Below the pieces are notes generated by a model, which was given only the letters and a program-made list of their open reading frames with translations, had not been told where the DNA came from and made no database searches. A DNA stretch of 64,000 nucleotides, from the NCBI GenBank assembly GCA_016720745.1, contig JADKKA010000018.1:744001-808000 (forward strand), given 5' to 3'. Shown in pieces: positions 36,996 through 46,855 of this stretch. The stretch comes from Chitinophagaceae bacterium. GTDB lineage: Bacteria > Bacteroidota > Bacteroidia > Chitinophagales > Chitinophagaceae. The position numbers and the translations under genes are program-made. Within the stretch, counting starts at the first letter, position 1. Every line of letters starts with the position of its first letter.

Positions 36996-37006
36996 CAACA
37001 CTTTCA

Positions 37007-37378
37007 ATGAAAAGGGCGAAAAAAATATACAATACGGTCCATCTGTTTTCTGCAGTTGGAATGATACTGGCCCTATTATGGCTAACGGTTAGCACACCGG
37101 TTGTGTTTGCCGCCCAGCAGAAATTAGCCAGTCACAATCAGCTGGAAAAAGCAGGTGCTTTCCCGGAAACTGAAGAGGATTCCACAAATCCTTTCGGAAA
37201 TAGCACCGAAGAAAAAGCGCCTTCAGGTACCAATCTATCAGAAGAGTATATCCACGATAATCATATTCAATTTCATTTTTTCGCCGGGGCTGTCACTCCA
37301 TATGGCTTTGCCAAGGATGACACTTATCATGCTTTCCACGGCGAATTACTGGTTCCTCCTCCCAATACCTGCGGCTAA
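37007..37378 (+). CDS. Small secreted His-containing protein of unknown function
   Basis: 123 residues from ATG 37007 (MKRAKKIYNTVHLF), chosen because it opens a signal peptide (about 1-36, ending VVFAAQ) and follows a candidate promoter; the upstream in-frame ATG at 36863 gives a meaningless leader. The mature part is acidic with histidines (EEYIHDNHIQFHFF, TYHAFHGE) and ends LVPPPNTCG. It may bind a metal, but this is inference. It lies between two carbonic anhydrase genes and 112 bases before the second. The ending resembles the 95-residue secreted protein near 52.5 kb (APPPNFY). Confidence 0.6.
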   Translation: MKRAKKIYNTVHLFSAVGMILALLWLTVSTPVVFAAQQKLASHNQLEKAGAFPETEEDSTNPFGNSTEEKAPSGTNLSEEYIHDNHIQFHFFAGAVTPYGFAKDDTYHAFHGELLVPPPNTCG

Positions 37379-37490
37379 CAGCCTTGGCCTTCTTTGAGAG
37401 GCCGGTAACATTTCATCTATTTTAATTTATTCGAAAGTTCACTGATTCGGGTTCTGCCCGGTTCAGCTGATCATCATAAACCCATATACC

Positions 37491-38150
37491 ATGCGTAAAC
37501 ATTCTAAAGAATTCCTGGAAAATCTGACACCCGAGAAGGGATTTGAAATCCTTGTAGAAGGCAATAAGCGATTTATTAACCGCTTGAACACAGACCATGA
37601 TCATCTTGAAATGATCAATGAAACCAGGGAAGGTCAGTTTCCCCTTGCCGTTATCCTGAGTTGCATGGATTCCCGCACTTCTGTTGAATTGATTTTTGAC
37701 CAGGGTTTGGGAGACCTCTTTAGTATTCGTGTAGCCGGCAATATTGTCAACGATGATATCCTGGCCAGTCTGGAATATGCTGTGAAATATGTTGGTTCCA
37801 AAGTACTGATGGTGCTGGGGCATACAGAGTGCGGTGCCATCAAAAGTGCAAAAGCAGGTGTACAGGACGGGCATATCACCGGATTGCTAAACCGGATTCA
37901 GCCATCTATCAGTAAAGCCATGCTTAAAGGTGAAAACGATCACCATTTTTCTGATCATGTGGCTTATGCCAATGTGGAAAACAGCCTGGAAGAAATCCTG
38001 ACGCGCAGTGAAATCGTGAAAGACCTGTTTGCCAAAGGGCAGATCGGTTTGATCGGGGCAGTTTACAATATTGAAACAGGGGAAGTGGATTTCTTTAAAA
38101 ACCTGACCCTGAAGAACAAAAAACAGAAGAATGCCGGCATGGCAGTATAA
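37491..38150 (+). CDS. Beta-carbonic anhydrase, second copy
   Basis: 219-residue zinc enzyme interconverting CO2 and bicarbonate. Zinc and active-site residues Cys58, Asp60, Arg62 (CMDSR), His111 and Cys114 (GHTECGA). It is of a different subtype from the Can-like copy at 36171: the second motif is HTECG rather than HYGCGG. It is the first gene of a rightward operon with SulP (30-base gap), DabA and DabB, so it is probably dedicated to inorganic carbon handling. Confidence 0.93.
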   Translation: MRKHSKEFLENLTPEKGFEILVEGNKRFINRLNTDHDHLEMINETREGQFPLAVILSCMDSRTSVELIFDQGLGDLFSIRVAGNIVNDDILASLEYAVKYVGSKVLMVLGHTECGAIKSAKAGVQDGHITGLLNRIQPSISKAMLKGENDHHFSDHVAYANVENSLEEILTRSEIVKDLFAKGQIGLIGAVYNIETGEVDFFKNLTLKNKKQKNAGMAV

Positions 38151-38180
38151 CCAATAAGCGATCAACACAACAATCAAACA

Positions 38181-39797
38181 ATGATCAGTACGAAACATTT
38201 GAAAGCTGACCTCCCGGCAGGGCTGGTTGTATTCCTGGTAGCACTCCCATTATGCCTTGGAATTTCAATTGCCAGTGGTGCCACCCCCTTTAGCGGTCTG
38301 ATTGCAGGTATTATTGGAGGGCTGGTAGTTGGCGTATTAAGTAATTCGCCATTGAGTGTAAGCGGTCCCGCGGCCGGACTGGCCACATTGGTAGCCGGTG
38401 CTATTACGGCAATTGGCGGACTGGAAAATTATAACCTGTTCCTTTGCGCCGTAGTACTGGCTGGTCTGATCCAGATTGTACTGGGGGTATTGAAACTGGG
38501 AGGTATTGCCAATTATATTCCGGGCAGCGTAATCAAAGGGATGCTGACAAGTATTGGTATCCTGATCATTGCCAAACAGATTCCGCATGCATTTGGAAGA
38601 GATACGGATGACCAGGGGCATGTAACAGAATTATTTCCCTATGGTAATGAAGACTGGCATGAACTGCTGAGTCCTTTGCAGAAAGTGGAAGTGGGGGTGG
38701 CCATCATTTCAGTTGTTTCCATCCTGATCATGATCTTCTGGGATCGGTCTAAACTGAAGAAAAAACTACCCTATATTCCGAGTGCCCTGGTGGCAGTTAT
38801 CGCCGCCGTTGTGATCAATCAGATCTGGTTAAGCATGGGAAGTAAACTGCAGATTTCCGAATCATCACATCTGGTGAACCTGCCGGTGGCGAAAAGTCCG
38901 CAGGAATTCATGGGATTCTTTACACTTCCGGATTTCAGCGGATTTACAAACGGTACAGTAATCATGTATGGTTTTATCATTGCGATCATTGCCTCGCTGG
39001 AAACCCTGCTAAGTATTGAAGCCATTGATAACCTGGACCCCGAGCGAAGAGTAACCAGTACCAACCGGGAATTGATGGCCCAGGGAGTAGGAAATTCCAT
39101 CTCAGGTTTAATCGGGGGATTGCCCATCACCAGTGTGATTGTGCGCAGCAGCGCCAACGTCAATGCCGGGGGAAAAACCAAACTGTCTACCATCATTCAT
39201 GCTACCCTCTTACTGGTAAGTGTGATCCTGATACCGGTTTTGCTGAATAAAATTCCTTTGGCTTCACTGGCGGCTATCCTGATCCTTACCGGATGGAAAC
39301 TGGCCAAACCGTCTGTATTCCTGGGATTCTGGAAAGCCGGTAAATACCAGTTTATTCCTTTTATCGTTACCGTGGTTGTTATCATTGCCATTGACCTTTT
39401 CAAAGTAATGCCGGTATTAAGCGGCAAAGGGCTGGTCATCGGTGTACTGGCCGGCATTGTTGCCGCTACCGGTGCGATCCTGCATGGTAACCTGAAGAAT
39501 TCATATTATTTCCATGCGGCCCGCCACAAAGAAGGAGATACGATTACTATCCGGTTATCCGAAGAGGTTTCCTTCCTGAATAAAGCAGCCATTCGCCAAA
39601 CCCTAGACCATATGCCCAAGGATTCGTCTGTAATCATTGATGCATCCAATTCCAAGTATATTGACTATGATGTACTGGAACTGATCAAGGAATTCAGGGA
39701 TATCAAGGCCCCGCTTAAAAATATTAAACTCGAACTGAAAGGATTCAGAGAGGTTTACAGGATTCAAAATGCATCGATGGTGAGTTCAGGACACTAA
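38181..39797 (+). CDS. SulP-family anion (probable bicarbonate) transporter with STAS domain
   Basis: 538-residue inner-membrane carrier with about 11-12 hydrophobic helices, starting LKADLPAGLVVFLVALPLCLG, and the SulP phrase PITSVIVRSSANVNAGGKTKLS. A C-terminal STAS domain (about 445-535, SVIIDASNSKYIDYDVLELI) follows. SulP carriers move sulfate, bicarbonate or dicarboxylates; the cyanobacterial BicA is a sodium-dependent bicarbonate type. The position between carbonic anhydrase and dabA supports bicarbonate here. Gap to dabA is nine bases. Confidence 0.88.
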   Translation: MISTKHLKADLPAGLVVFLVALPLCLGISIASGATPFSGLIAGIIGGLVVGVLSNSPLSVSGPAAGLATLVAGAITAIGGLENYNLFLCAVVLAGLIQIVLGVLKLGGIANYIPGSVIKGMLTSIGILIIAKQIPHAFGRDTDDQGHVTELFPYGNEDWHELLSPLQKVEVGVAIISVVSILIMIFWDRSKLKKKLPYIPSALVAVIAAVVINQIWLSMGSKLQISESSHLVNLPVAKSPQEFMGFFTLPDFSGFTNGTVIMYGFIIAIIASLETLLSIEAIDNLDPERRVTSTNRELMAQGVGNSISGLIGGLPITSVIVRSSANVNAGGKTKLSTIIHATLLLVSVILIPVLLNKIPLASLAAILILTGWKLAKPSVFLGFWKAGKYQFIPFIVTVVVIIAIDLFKVMPVLSGKGLVIGVLAGIVAATGAILHGNLKNSYYFHAARHKEGDTITIRLSEEVSFLNKAAIRQTLDHMPKDSSVIIDASNSKYIDYDVLELIKEFRDIKAPLKNIKLELKGFREVYRIQNASMVSSGH

Positions 39798-39806
39798 AAG
39801 AAAAAA

Positions 39807-42359
39807 ATGGCCAAACAATTTGATGAAGAACATGCCCTGCATGAATTGAAGCATTACCTGCCTTCCCAGCAGGCATTGAAAGATTTTATTCATCACAATT
39901 CACTGCATGCCTTTCAGCACATGCGGTTTTATGATGCCATTTTTAAAGCGGCCGGCATTTTTGGTTTCCAGGTTCATCTCCTGCTATCCGAATACCGCGC
40001 CTTGTACCGCAGCGGCCGGATCCGGGAAGATATCCTGGATCTCATTCTAAAGCGGAAACAAAAAGATCCTGCCATCTGGAAGCCAAAAATGCTGACAGCT
40101 GACTATGATACGGCCCTTCATCCACGAATCGGCCGGCTTCGGAAAAACTGGAAAGAGCTGTACCAGCTTGATCTGGACAACCAGGTACACCCACTTTTAT
40201 TCCGGATCAGCTGTGCTTTTTTGGATCAGGGGATTGCCATAGATAGTTTTCCCATCGCCGGGAAGAATTTTACAGAAAGCCTGAAAGAACTGGAACAAAA
40301 AAGCCCGGTAAGTTTTTTCAGAACAAAAGCAGTCCGGCAACTTTTCCTTTCCGGAAACTATACCATTCATTCTCTTCTGCAACAAATTGTAGGGAGCGAG
40401 GAATATTTTGAACAGTATTTATTTGACCAGGCCTTTGCCCATCATGGCTGGAGCGGACTGGTGAGTGCGGTGGAAGATAACCCCCAGACCCTGCTGGACC
40501 GTAAACAAATCACCCTGCGTGAGTTCATAGCATTTGAACTACTGATGGAACTGGATGTACTGAATGATTCATTGGGTAAACAATGGGTACCTCTGGCACA
40601 AAAAGTAAAAGAGGCACCTCTGGATCTTTTTGCTGATATCGAAAGAACTGAATACACTACAATTATTGAATACTGGCAGGATGCTTTTGAATGGAGTTAT
40701 TATGATTCCGTATTGAAAGGGCTTTTGCTGGCAGGACAGCGCAGCAGGCTATCCATCCGCAATCATCAGCAATCAACCGATGCAGACCGGAAAAGTTTTC
40801 AGGCAATTTTCTGTATAGATGAAAGAGAAGATTCTATCAGACGGCATATTGAAGCCGTTGATAAATGTTGTGAAACTTTCGGAGCCCCCGGTTTTTTTGG
40901 CGTTGAATTTTATTTTCAGCAGGAGGGGAGCAAATTCTACGATAAACTTTGTCCTGCTCCCGTTACCCCCAAATACCTGATCAGGGAATCCGGTGCCATT
41001 ATGCCGGAACATCATGAACCGCTGTACAGCAAACACACACATGGCTTATTTACCGGTTTCTTCCTGACTATAACCTATGGTTTCTGGGCCCTGGCCAAGA
41101 AACTGCAAATGATGTTTAATCCGAAAATGAGCCCGGCAATTTCCAATGCCTATGGGCATATGGACCGGCAGTCGGAACTTACCATTGTCAATAAAAGTCC
41201 GGATGACCGTGAAAACGGTTTGCAGATTGGGTATACACCCGAAGAGATGGCCTTCCGGGCAGAAAATTTTTTAAGAGGGATCGGACTGGTCAAATCGTTT
41301 GCACCAATCGTATATATTGTGGCACATGGCAGCAGCAGTGCCAATAACCCGCATCATGGTGCGCATGATTGCGGTGCCTGCAGCGGCCGTCCGGGTGCCA
41401 CCAACGCAAGAGTGATGGCATTTATCCTCAATCATCCTGAAGTCAGGAATATCCTGCAGCAAAAAGGAATTCATCTCCCTGCATCCACCCGTTTTATTGG
41501 CGCCATGCATGACACGGCCGCTGATGTAATGGGATATTATGATGACAGCCATCTGGATGAGGCCAATGCAGCGGCTCATACAATCAATCAGCAGCATTTT
41601 GAAACAGCTTTAAACCTGAATGCCAAAGAAAGAAGCCGGCGCTTTGCTTCCATCAATTCAAAGCAGCAATTGGAGCAGGTGCGCAAAGCCATTCACAGCA
41701 GATCCGTATCCTTGTTTGAACCCCGGCCCGAACTGGGGCATGGTACCAATACACTGGCGATAATCGGCCGGCGGGAAACCAGTAAAGGTTTATTTCTTGA
41801 CCGCCGTGCTTTTCTCAATAGTTATGATTATACCACAGATCCCGACGGAACGATCCTGTCAGCCGTGATGCGGCCAATCGGCCTTGTTTGTGGCGGGATT
41901 AACCTGGAATATTATTTTTCAAGAGTAGACAATATCAAAATGGGGGCGGGAACCAAGTTGCCGCATAATGTCATGGGGCTTTTTGCCGTGGCGAATAGCA
42001 GCGATGGGGATCTCCGGCCCGGACTGCCCTGGCAGATGATTGAAGTACATGATCCGGTCCGCCTGCTTGTGATAGTGGAACAGCATCCGGATATCGTATT
42101 GAAAGCGATACAGTCTTCACCCGAAGTGTTTGAATGGTACCGGAACGAATGGGTGCATATCATGGCCCTGCACCCCGGTGAGCAGCAGTTTTATTATTTC
42201 CGGAACGGTGTTTTTGAAAAGTATGAGCCGATTACAGCTGCCAGTGAAATCGGAACGATCCATAATATGGAAGCGTTTATTGAAGACGCCCGTGAAATGG
42301 AGACCAACCATATTGTACATGCCACCGAAGAAAATTTGCCGGTGTATCTCCTGGATTAA
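39807..42359 (+). CDS. dabA: DabA, inorganic carbon accumulation subunit (DUF2309)
   Basis: 850-residue cytoplasmic subunit of the DAB complex, which couples a proton-conducting membrane partner to CO2-to-bicarbonate conversion. The beta-carbonic-anhydrase-like site is intact: Cys336 and Asp338 in FCIDERED, His507 in VAHGS and Cys522 in HDCGACSG. The spacing (171 from Cys to His, 15 from His to Cys) matches the published zinc ligands of Halothiobacillus DabA. The N-terminal HHNSLHAFQHM phrase is also typical. It is followed 38 bases later by dabB, with a hairpin between. Confidence 0.95.
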   Translation: MAKQFDEEHALHELKHYLPSQQALKDFIHHNSLHAFQHMRFYDAIFKAAGIFGFQVHLLLSEYRALYRSGRIREDILDLILKRKQKDPAIWKPKMLTADYDTALHPRIGRLRKNWKELYQLDLDNQVHPLLFRISCAFLDQGIAIDSFPIAGKNFTESLKELEQKSPVSFFRTKAVRQLFLSGNYTIHSLLQQIVGSEEYFEQYLFDQAFAHHGWSGLVSAVEDNPQTLLDRKQITLREFIAFELLMELDVLNDSLGKQWVPLAQKVKEAPLDLFADIERTEYTTIIEYWQDAFEWSYYDSVLKGLLLAGQRSRLSIRNHQQSTDADRKSFQAIFCIDEREDSIRRHIEAVDKCCETFGAPGFFGVEFYFQQEGSKFYDKLCPAPVTPKYLIRESGAIMPEHHEPLYSKHTHGLFTGFFLTITYGFWALAKKLQMMFNPKMSPAISNAYGHMDRQSELTIVNKSPDDRENGLQIGYTPEEMAFRAENFLRGIGLVKSFAPIVYIVAHGSSSANNPHHGAHDCGACSGRPGATNARVMAFILNHPEVRNILQQKGIHLPASTRFIGAMHDTAADVMGYYDDSHLDEANAAAHTINQQHFETALNLNAKERSRRFASINSKQQLEQVRKAIHSRSVSLFEPRPELGHGTNTLAIIGRRETSKGLFLDRRAFLNSYDYTTDPDGTILSAVMRPIGLVCGGINLEYYFSRVDNIKMGAGTKLPHNVMGLFAVANSSDGDLRPGLPWQMIEVHDPVRLLVIVEQHPDIVLKAIQSSPEVFEWYRNEWVHIMALHPGEQQFYYFRNGVFEKYEPITAASEIGTIHNMEAFIEDAREMETNHIVHATEENLPVYLLD

Positions 42360-42364
42360 TCAAA

Positions 42365-42385
42365 CTACCGGTTTAATGCCGGTAG
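42365..42385 (+). other. Intercistronic hairpin between dabA and dabB
   Basis: CTACCGG (42365-42371) and CCGGTAG (42379-42385), perfect seven-base stem, loop TTTAATG. There is no T tail, so it is not a strong terminator. It may set the ratio or stability of the two messages. Confidence 0.65.
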
Positions 42386-42397
42386 AAAAATATTAAA

Positions 42398-44248
42398 ATG
42401 AACCTGCTGCTTATCCTGATTATTGCCATTCCCTTTGTCGCTTTTTTGCTGACCCTGTTCTGGCAAAACAAGAACGAAAAACCAATCGGGCTGATTGTCA
42501 GGATGACCAAAGTACTGAATATTGCGGTGGTGCTGGCGCTGGCAGCTGCCTGGTGGGCCAATGGCCAGCAACCAGTGAGCTATGAAGTAATCACTCTTTA
42601 CAAGACCAGTAATTTTGTATTTGCATTTCAGCTTTACTACGATGAGATCACTGTTGTATTTAGTATCGTGGGGGCTGTGTTGTTTTTTCTCGTTGCTACT
42701 TTCAGCAAATATTATATGCACCGGGATGAAGGCTATAAACGGTTCTTCAATACCATTCTCTTCTTTGCTACCGGGTATAACCTGATTATTTTTGCCGGCA
42801 ATTTTGAAACCCTGTTTATTGGTTGGGAAATCAAAGGGCTTTGTTCTTTCCTGCTCATTGCTTTTTACCGGAAGCGTTATTTGCCAGTGAAAAATGCTTT
42901 CAAAACCGTTTCCTATTACCGGATCAGTGACCTGTCCATTATACTGGCCATGTGGATGATGCATCACCTGATGCACCAGAATATCAGCTTTGCACAATTG
43001 GGGGATGCTAAAAATGCAGCGACCGGACAGGCAGGGATGGCGATTTTTATTGCAGTCATGTTCATCCTTCCATCCATGATCAAGTCGGCCCAGTTTCCTT
43101 TTACCTCCTGGCTGCCCCGGGCCATGGAAGGTCCAACCAACTCCTCTGCTATTTTTTATGGATCACTCAGTGTTCATATCGGGGTATTTGTTTTATTGCG
43201 AACCCATCCTTTTTGGGAGGATATGGAATGGGCCCGGATTGTAATTATTGCCGTGGGTGCCGTTACAGCCATCATGGCCTCGCTTACCGCCAGGGTACAA
43301 CCAACTGTAAAAACACAAATCGCTTATGCTTCCGCAGCACAGATCGGTTTGATGTTTATTGAAATTGCACTTGGCTTTCACTGGCTGGTACTCCTGCATT
43401 TTGCCGGAAATGCTTTCCTGAGAACCTATCAGTTACTGGTGTCACCCTCGGTGCTTAATTACCTCGTGCATCACCAGTATTTTCATTATTCACAACCCGG
43501 TCAGCGAAAACTATCGTCAGTAAAAGCAGCTTTATTTACACTGGGAGTAAAGGAATGGAATATGGACAGACTGATGTATCGGTTTTTATGGTCTCCTTTC
43601 AAGTGGTTGGGCAGACAATTCAGGTTCCTGAATGCCCCGGTTTATATGATCGTATTAGGATTGACGGCAGGAGCTTTCTTTATAACAGGCCTGCTGCAAA
43701 TCAATTGGTCAACTTCTTTATCAGCCGCCCTGCCCATACTTTTATTTGCACTGGCTTTAGTGGTGATTCTTTTTTCCTTTGCCAGCAGGCAATCTGCCGC
43801 AAGAGCATGGCTGTATCTTCTCATCGGTCATCTCTTTATCCTGGCCGCTTTGCTCAGTAATTCAAATGAGATCAGAACAGTGGAACTGATCTTTTATGCA
43901 AGTGGTGTGCTGGCTGCCTGGTTATTGGGCTTTTTCTGTCTGCAAAAAGTAAAGGCAATTGACCAGGATATCTCGCTCCATTATTTTCACGGGTATGTGT
44001 ATGAAGCAGAGAACACCGGTTTATTTTTTCTGATTGCCGCTATTGGTATATTGGGTTTCCCGGTCACCGCTGCCTTCATTGGTATGGATGTGTTGTTTAC
44101 ATACGTCCATCATGATCAGCTGGCCCATATCATCCTGCTGGCACTCTGTTTTGTATTTATTGAGCTGTCCGCCTTCCGGATTTTATTGCGCATCTTCCTG
44201 GGTCCGCATAAAAAACTGGATCATCCGGTAGCGTTCAGAAGTTCTTAG
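42398..44248 (+). CDS. dabB: DabB, proton-conducting NuoL/MrpA-like membrane subunit
   Basis: 616-residue inner-membrane protein of the proton-channelling antiporter family (NuoL/MnhA), with about 14-16 helices. Typical phrases: FETLFIGWEIKGLCSFLLIAF, SAQFPFTSWLPRAMEGPTNS (the conserved helix-7/8 region), HIGVFVLLR and QTKIAY-like VKTQIAYASAAQIGLM. Directly after dabA, it is DabB rather than a respiratory complex I subunit: no other nuo or mrp genes are near. It overlaps the stop of the convergent SulP gene by four bases. Confidence 0.93.
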   Translation: MNLLLILIIAIPFVAFLLTLFWQNKNEKPIGLIVRMTKVLNIAVVLALAAAWWANGQQPVSYEVITLYKTSNFVFAFQLYYDEITVVFSIVGAVLFFLVATFSKYYMHRDEGYKRFFNTILFFATGYNLIIFAGNFETLFIGWEIKGLCSFLLIAFYRKRYLPVKNAFKTVSYYRISDLSIILAMWMMHHLMHQNISFAQLGDAKNAATGQAGMAIFIAVMFILPSMIKSAQFPFTSWLPRAMEGPTNSSAIFYGSLSVHIGVFVLLRTHPFWEDMEWARIVIIAVGAVTAIMASLTARVQPTVKTQIAYASAAQIGLMFIEIALGFHWLVLLHFAGNAFLRTYQLLVSPSVLNYLVHHQYFHYSQPGQRKLSSVKAALFTLGVKEWNMDRLMYRFLWSPFKWLGRQFRFLNAPVYMIVLGLTAGAFFITGLLQINWSTSLSAALPILLFALALVVILFSFASRQSAARAWLYLLIGHLFILAALLSNSNEIRTVELIFYASGVLAAWLLGFFCLQKVKAIDQDISLHYFHGYVYEAENTGLFFLIAAIGILGFPVTAAFIGMDVLFTYVHHDQLAHIILLALCFVFIELSAFRILLRIFLGPHKKLDHPVAFRSS

Positions 44249-45918
44249 GGATGCAGCTGTTCGTTGAGCAGCGTTTTGGATCGCTCCAGTGCTTCTGCAA
44301 AACTATCAGTAACATTGGCTTTACCGATGGCAAAAAGGAGTCGGGCAGTTTGCAACTCTTCCATCACCTGTTTGCTATGCACTTCAGATAAGATCAGCCG
44401 GGTACCCCGGTGCTTGGCATCTTTATACACTTCTTCTATTGTTTTGATACCGGTAGCATCAATGATGGGTACCTGCCGCATCCGGAAAATGAGGACCCCT
44501 GGTTTTTTTTCAATGAACTTAATGGCATCTTTGAATTTATACGCTGCGCCAAAAAATAAGGGCCCCGTAATTTCAAAAACTTCCACACCTGCGGGAATCA
44601 CAAATTCACTCAAAGCATCTTTGTCTTTAGTATCGGCTCCCTTTTCGGAATCCCCTGTTATCATATTGACATCGCTGAACTGTATCATCTTTCGCATAAA
44701 CAGGAACACTGCCAGCAACATACCGATTTCGATGGCAACAGTCAGATCTACCAGTACCGTCAGGAAGAAGGTGGTGAGCAATACAGCCACATCTCCCCGA
44801 GGTCCGCGCAGCACCGACCTGAAGTGCCGCCATTCACTCATATTATAAGCCACCACTACCAGAATACCAGCCAGCGTGCCCATAGGAATCAGGGCCGCCC
44901 ATTTTCCGGCAAAGAGCATGATCAGCAATAGCGTGATGGCATGTACCATTCCGGCTACCGGTGTTCGCCCTCCGTTTTTTACATTGGTCACTGTACGGGC
45001 AATGGCTCCGGTAGCAGGAATACCACCGAAGAGGGATGAAAAAATATTCGCCGTACCCTGGCCAATCAGTTCCATATTTGATTTGTGATTGCCTCCGATC
45101 ATACCATCGGCTACCACAGCTGATAAAAGGGATTCAATTCCTCCCAGCAGGGCAATAGTGAAAGCGGGTTGTATCAGTTTCTTGATCGTGTCAAAATCAA
45201 TTTGTGGAAGTTCCGGTGCGGGTAAGGAAGAAGGGATACTCCCAAAGCGACTGCCAATGGTTTCTACCGGTAATGCAAAGAATTGTACGGCAGCCGTGGT
45301 GACCAGAATAGCAATCAGTGAACCAGGTATCTTATGGGAGACCTTTGGCCATAGCAGTATGATGGCCACCGTCAATACACCTGTTCCCAGGGCGTAAAAA
45401 TTGGTACTGCTGAAATGCTGAAAAAAAGCACCCCATTTATCAGTGAAATCTGCCGGTACCACACCCATTGAAAGTCCCAGAAAATCTTTTACCTGCGAAG
45501 AAAATATTACCAGGGCTATACCACTGGTAAAACCAATGATCAATGGATGAGGAATATATTTGATGACCGAACCCAGCCGGGCCAGTCCCATCAGGATCAG
45601 CATGATTCCGGCCATAAATGTGGCAATGATCAGTCCGCTGACACCATGTGTTTGCACAATGCCATATACAATCACAATAAAAGCTCCGGTGGGTCCCCCG
45701 ATCTGCACACGACTTCCACCAAGGGCAGAAATAATAAAACCCGCGATCACCGCTGTAAATAATCCCTTTTCGGGAGAAACTCCGGAAGCAATGGCAAAAG
45801 CAATGGCCAGTGGCAGGGCAACGATGCCAACAATAATACCAGCCATCAGGTCTTTTGAAAACTGGGGCCGGGTATAGTTTTTTAAAGTATCAAGTAACTT
45901 GGGTCTGAACATTGTCAA
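44245..45918 (-). CDS. SulP-family transporter with STAS domain, second copy
   Basis: 557-residue SulP carrier, starting FSKDLMAGIIVGIVALPLAIAF with GGIPATGAIARTVTNVKNGG and a C-terminal STAS domain (about 440-550, VPIIDATGIKTIEEVY). It differs in sequence from the dab-operon SulP. Bicarbonate or sulfate are both possible. It converges on dabB and is divergent from the DUF2490-like barrel gene, so it is transcribed separately. Confidence 0.9.
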   Translation of the reverse strand: MTMFRPKLLDTLKNYTRPQFSKDLMAGIIVGIVALPLAIAFAIASGVSPEKGLFTAVIAGFIISALGGSRVQIGGPTGAFIVIVYGIVQTHGVSGLIIATFMAGIMLILMGLARLGSVIKYIPHPLIIGFTSGIALVIFSSQVKDFLGLSMGVVPADFTDKWGAFFQHFSSTNFYALGTGVLTVAIILLWPKVSHKIPGSLIAILVTTAAVQFFALPVETIGSRFGSIPSSLPAPELPQIDFDTIKKLIQPAFTIALLGGIESLLSAVVADGMIGGNHKSNMELIGQGTANIFSSLFGGIPATGAIARTVTNVKNGGRTPVAGMVHAITLLLIMLFAGKWAALIPMGTLAGILVVVAYNMSEWRHFRSVLRGPRGDVAVLLTTFFLTVLVDLTVAIEIGMLLAVFLFMRKMIQFSDVNMITGDSEKGADTKDKDALSEFVIPAGVEVFEITGPLFFGAAYKFKDAIKFIEKKPGVLIFRMRQVPIIDATGIKTIEEVYKDAKHRGTRLILSEVHSKQVMEELQTARLLFAIGKANVTDSFAEALERSKTLLNEQLHP

Positions 45919-46103
45919 AGAATCAGTAAGAAGATCAGCGATTCCGGCGCAATTTACTTAATATATCTTTTATGTATTAATATGATTGCAAACCCGGCAT
46001 TGCGTTCAGGAGCATTCGCTGGTAATTATTGCCTCAGCAGGACCTGTTTTGAAATCACTGTATTAACTTGCTGCTGTATTTTGAATGCTATAAACGAAGG
46101 GTT

Positions 46104-46847
46104 ATGAAAAGAGGGTATCTTCTATTTTTCTTCTGCTATTCCTTAGCAGGTCATGCTCAGAATGACCGGCTCAATGACAGAAATAATACCAACTGGCTCC
46201 AGGGTTTTACAACGATCCGCCTCAATAAAAAATGGAGCCTGCATGGAGAATACCAGTGGCGACGGGAACAGGGTTTCAAAAACTGGCAGCAAAGCCTGTT
46301 ACGTGCCGGTGTGAATTATAAAATCAATGATCAGGTTACGGCACACCTGGGGTATGGATGGATACTGACCTATCCTTACGGGGACTATCCCATTGCATCA
46401 GCCGGAACATTTCCCGAGCACCGCCTCTATGAACAAATCAGTTTCCGGCAACCGGTAAATAAATGGGTGTTTACCCATCGGTTTCGGATTGAACAAAGAT
46501 GGCTGAGAAGAAAGATCAGCCCAACTGATCTGCCGGAATATGAATGGTATTTCCTGCACCGTTTCCGCTACCAGTTCAGGTCACAATACGCTTTCTGGAC
46601 AAAAGGAGTCCGGCAATTCTACGGCGCTGCAGCAGATGAAATTTTTATAGGTGCCGGAAAAAACCTGGGTGTAAACATTTTTGATCAGAACCGGATCTTC
46701 CTCCTGTTGGGATATAAACTAAACAAGACCGTTTCCCTGGAAGCAGGCTACTTTAATCAGACCTTACAACAGGGACGAAGAATCAACAACCAGACCATCA
46801 TGCAACGCAATAATGGACTGGTTGTTTCTTCTATTGTTCAACTGTAA
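46104..46847 (+). CDS. DUF2490-like outer-membrane barrel protein
   Basis: About 247 residues from ATG 46104 (MKRGYLLFFFCYSL), chosen for the signal peptide ending GHAQ and the purine-rich GAAGGG just upstream. DUF2490 members are small barrels; recognisable phrases are NWLQGFTTIRLNKKWSLHGEYQW (in parts), PEHRLYEQI and HRFRIEQRW. It probably lets small solutes across the outer membrane (inference). It starts 185 bases from the divergent SulP gene, suggesting a shared regulatory region, and converges on terC. Confidence 0.8.
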   Translation: MKRGYLLFFFCYSLAGHAQNDRLNDRNNTNWLQGFTTIRLNKKWSLHGEYQWRREQGFKNWQQSLLRAGVNYKINDQVTAHLGYGWILTYPYGDYPIASAGTFPEHRLYEQISFRQPVNKWVFTHRFRIEQRWLRRKISPTDLPEYEWYFLHRFRYQFRSQYAFWTKGVRQFYGAAADEIFIGAGKNLGVNIFDQNRIFLLLGYKLNKTVSLEAGYFNQTLQQGRRINNQTIMQRNNGLVVSSIVQL

Positions 46848-46855
46848 GACTGCTA

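Noticed and set aside
36863..37006. Longer start for the small secreted protein
   Set aside because: The extra 48 residues hide the signal peptide and lie upstream of the candidate promoter.
42398..44248. dabB as a complex I NuoL subunit
   Set aside because: No other nuo or mrp genes nearby; it directly follows dabA.
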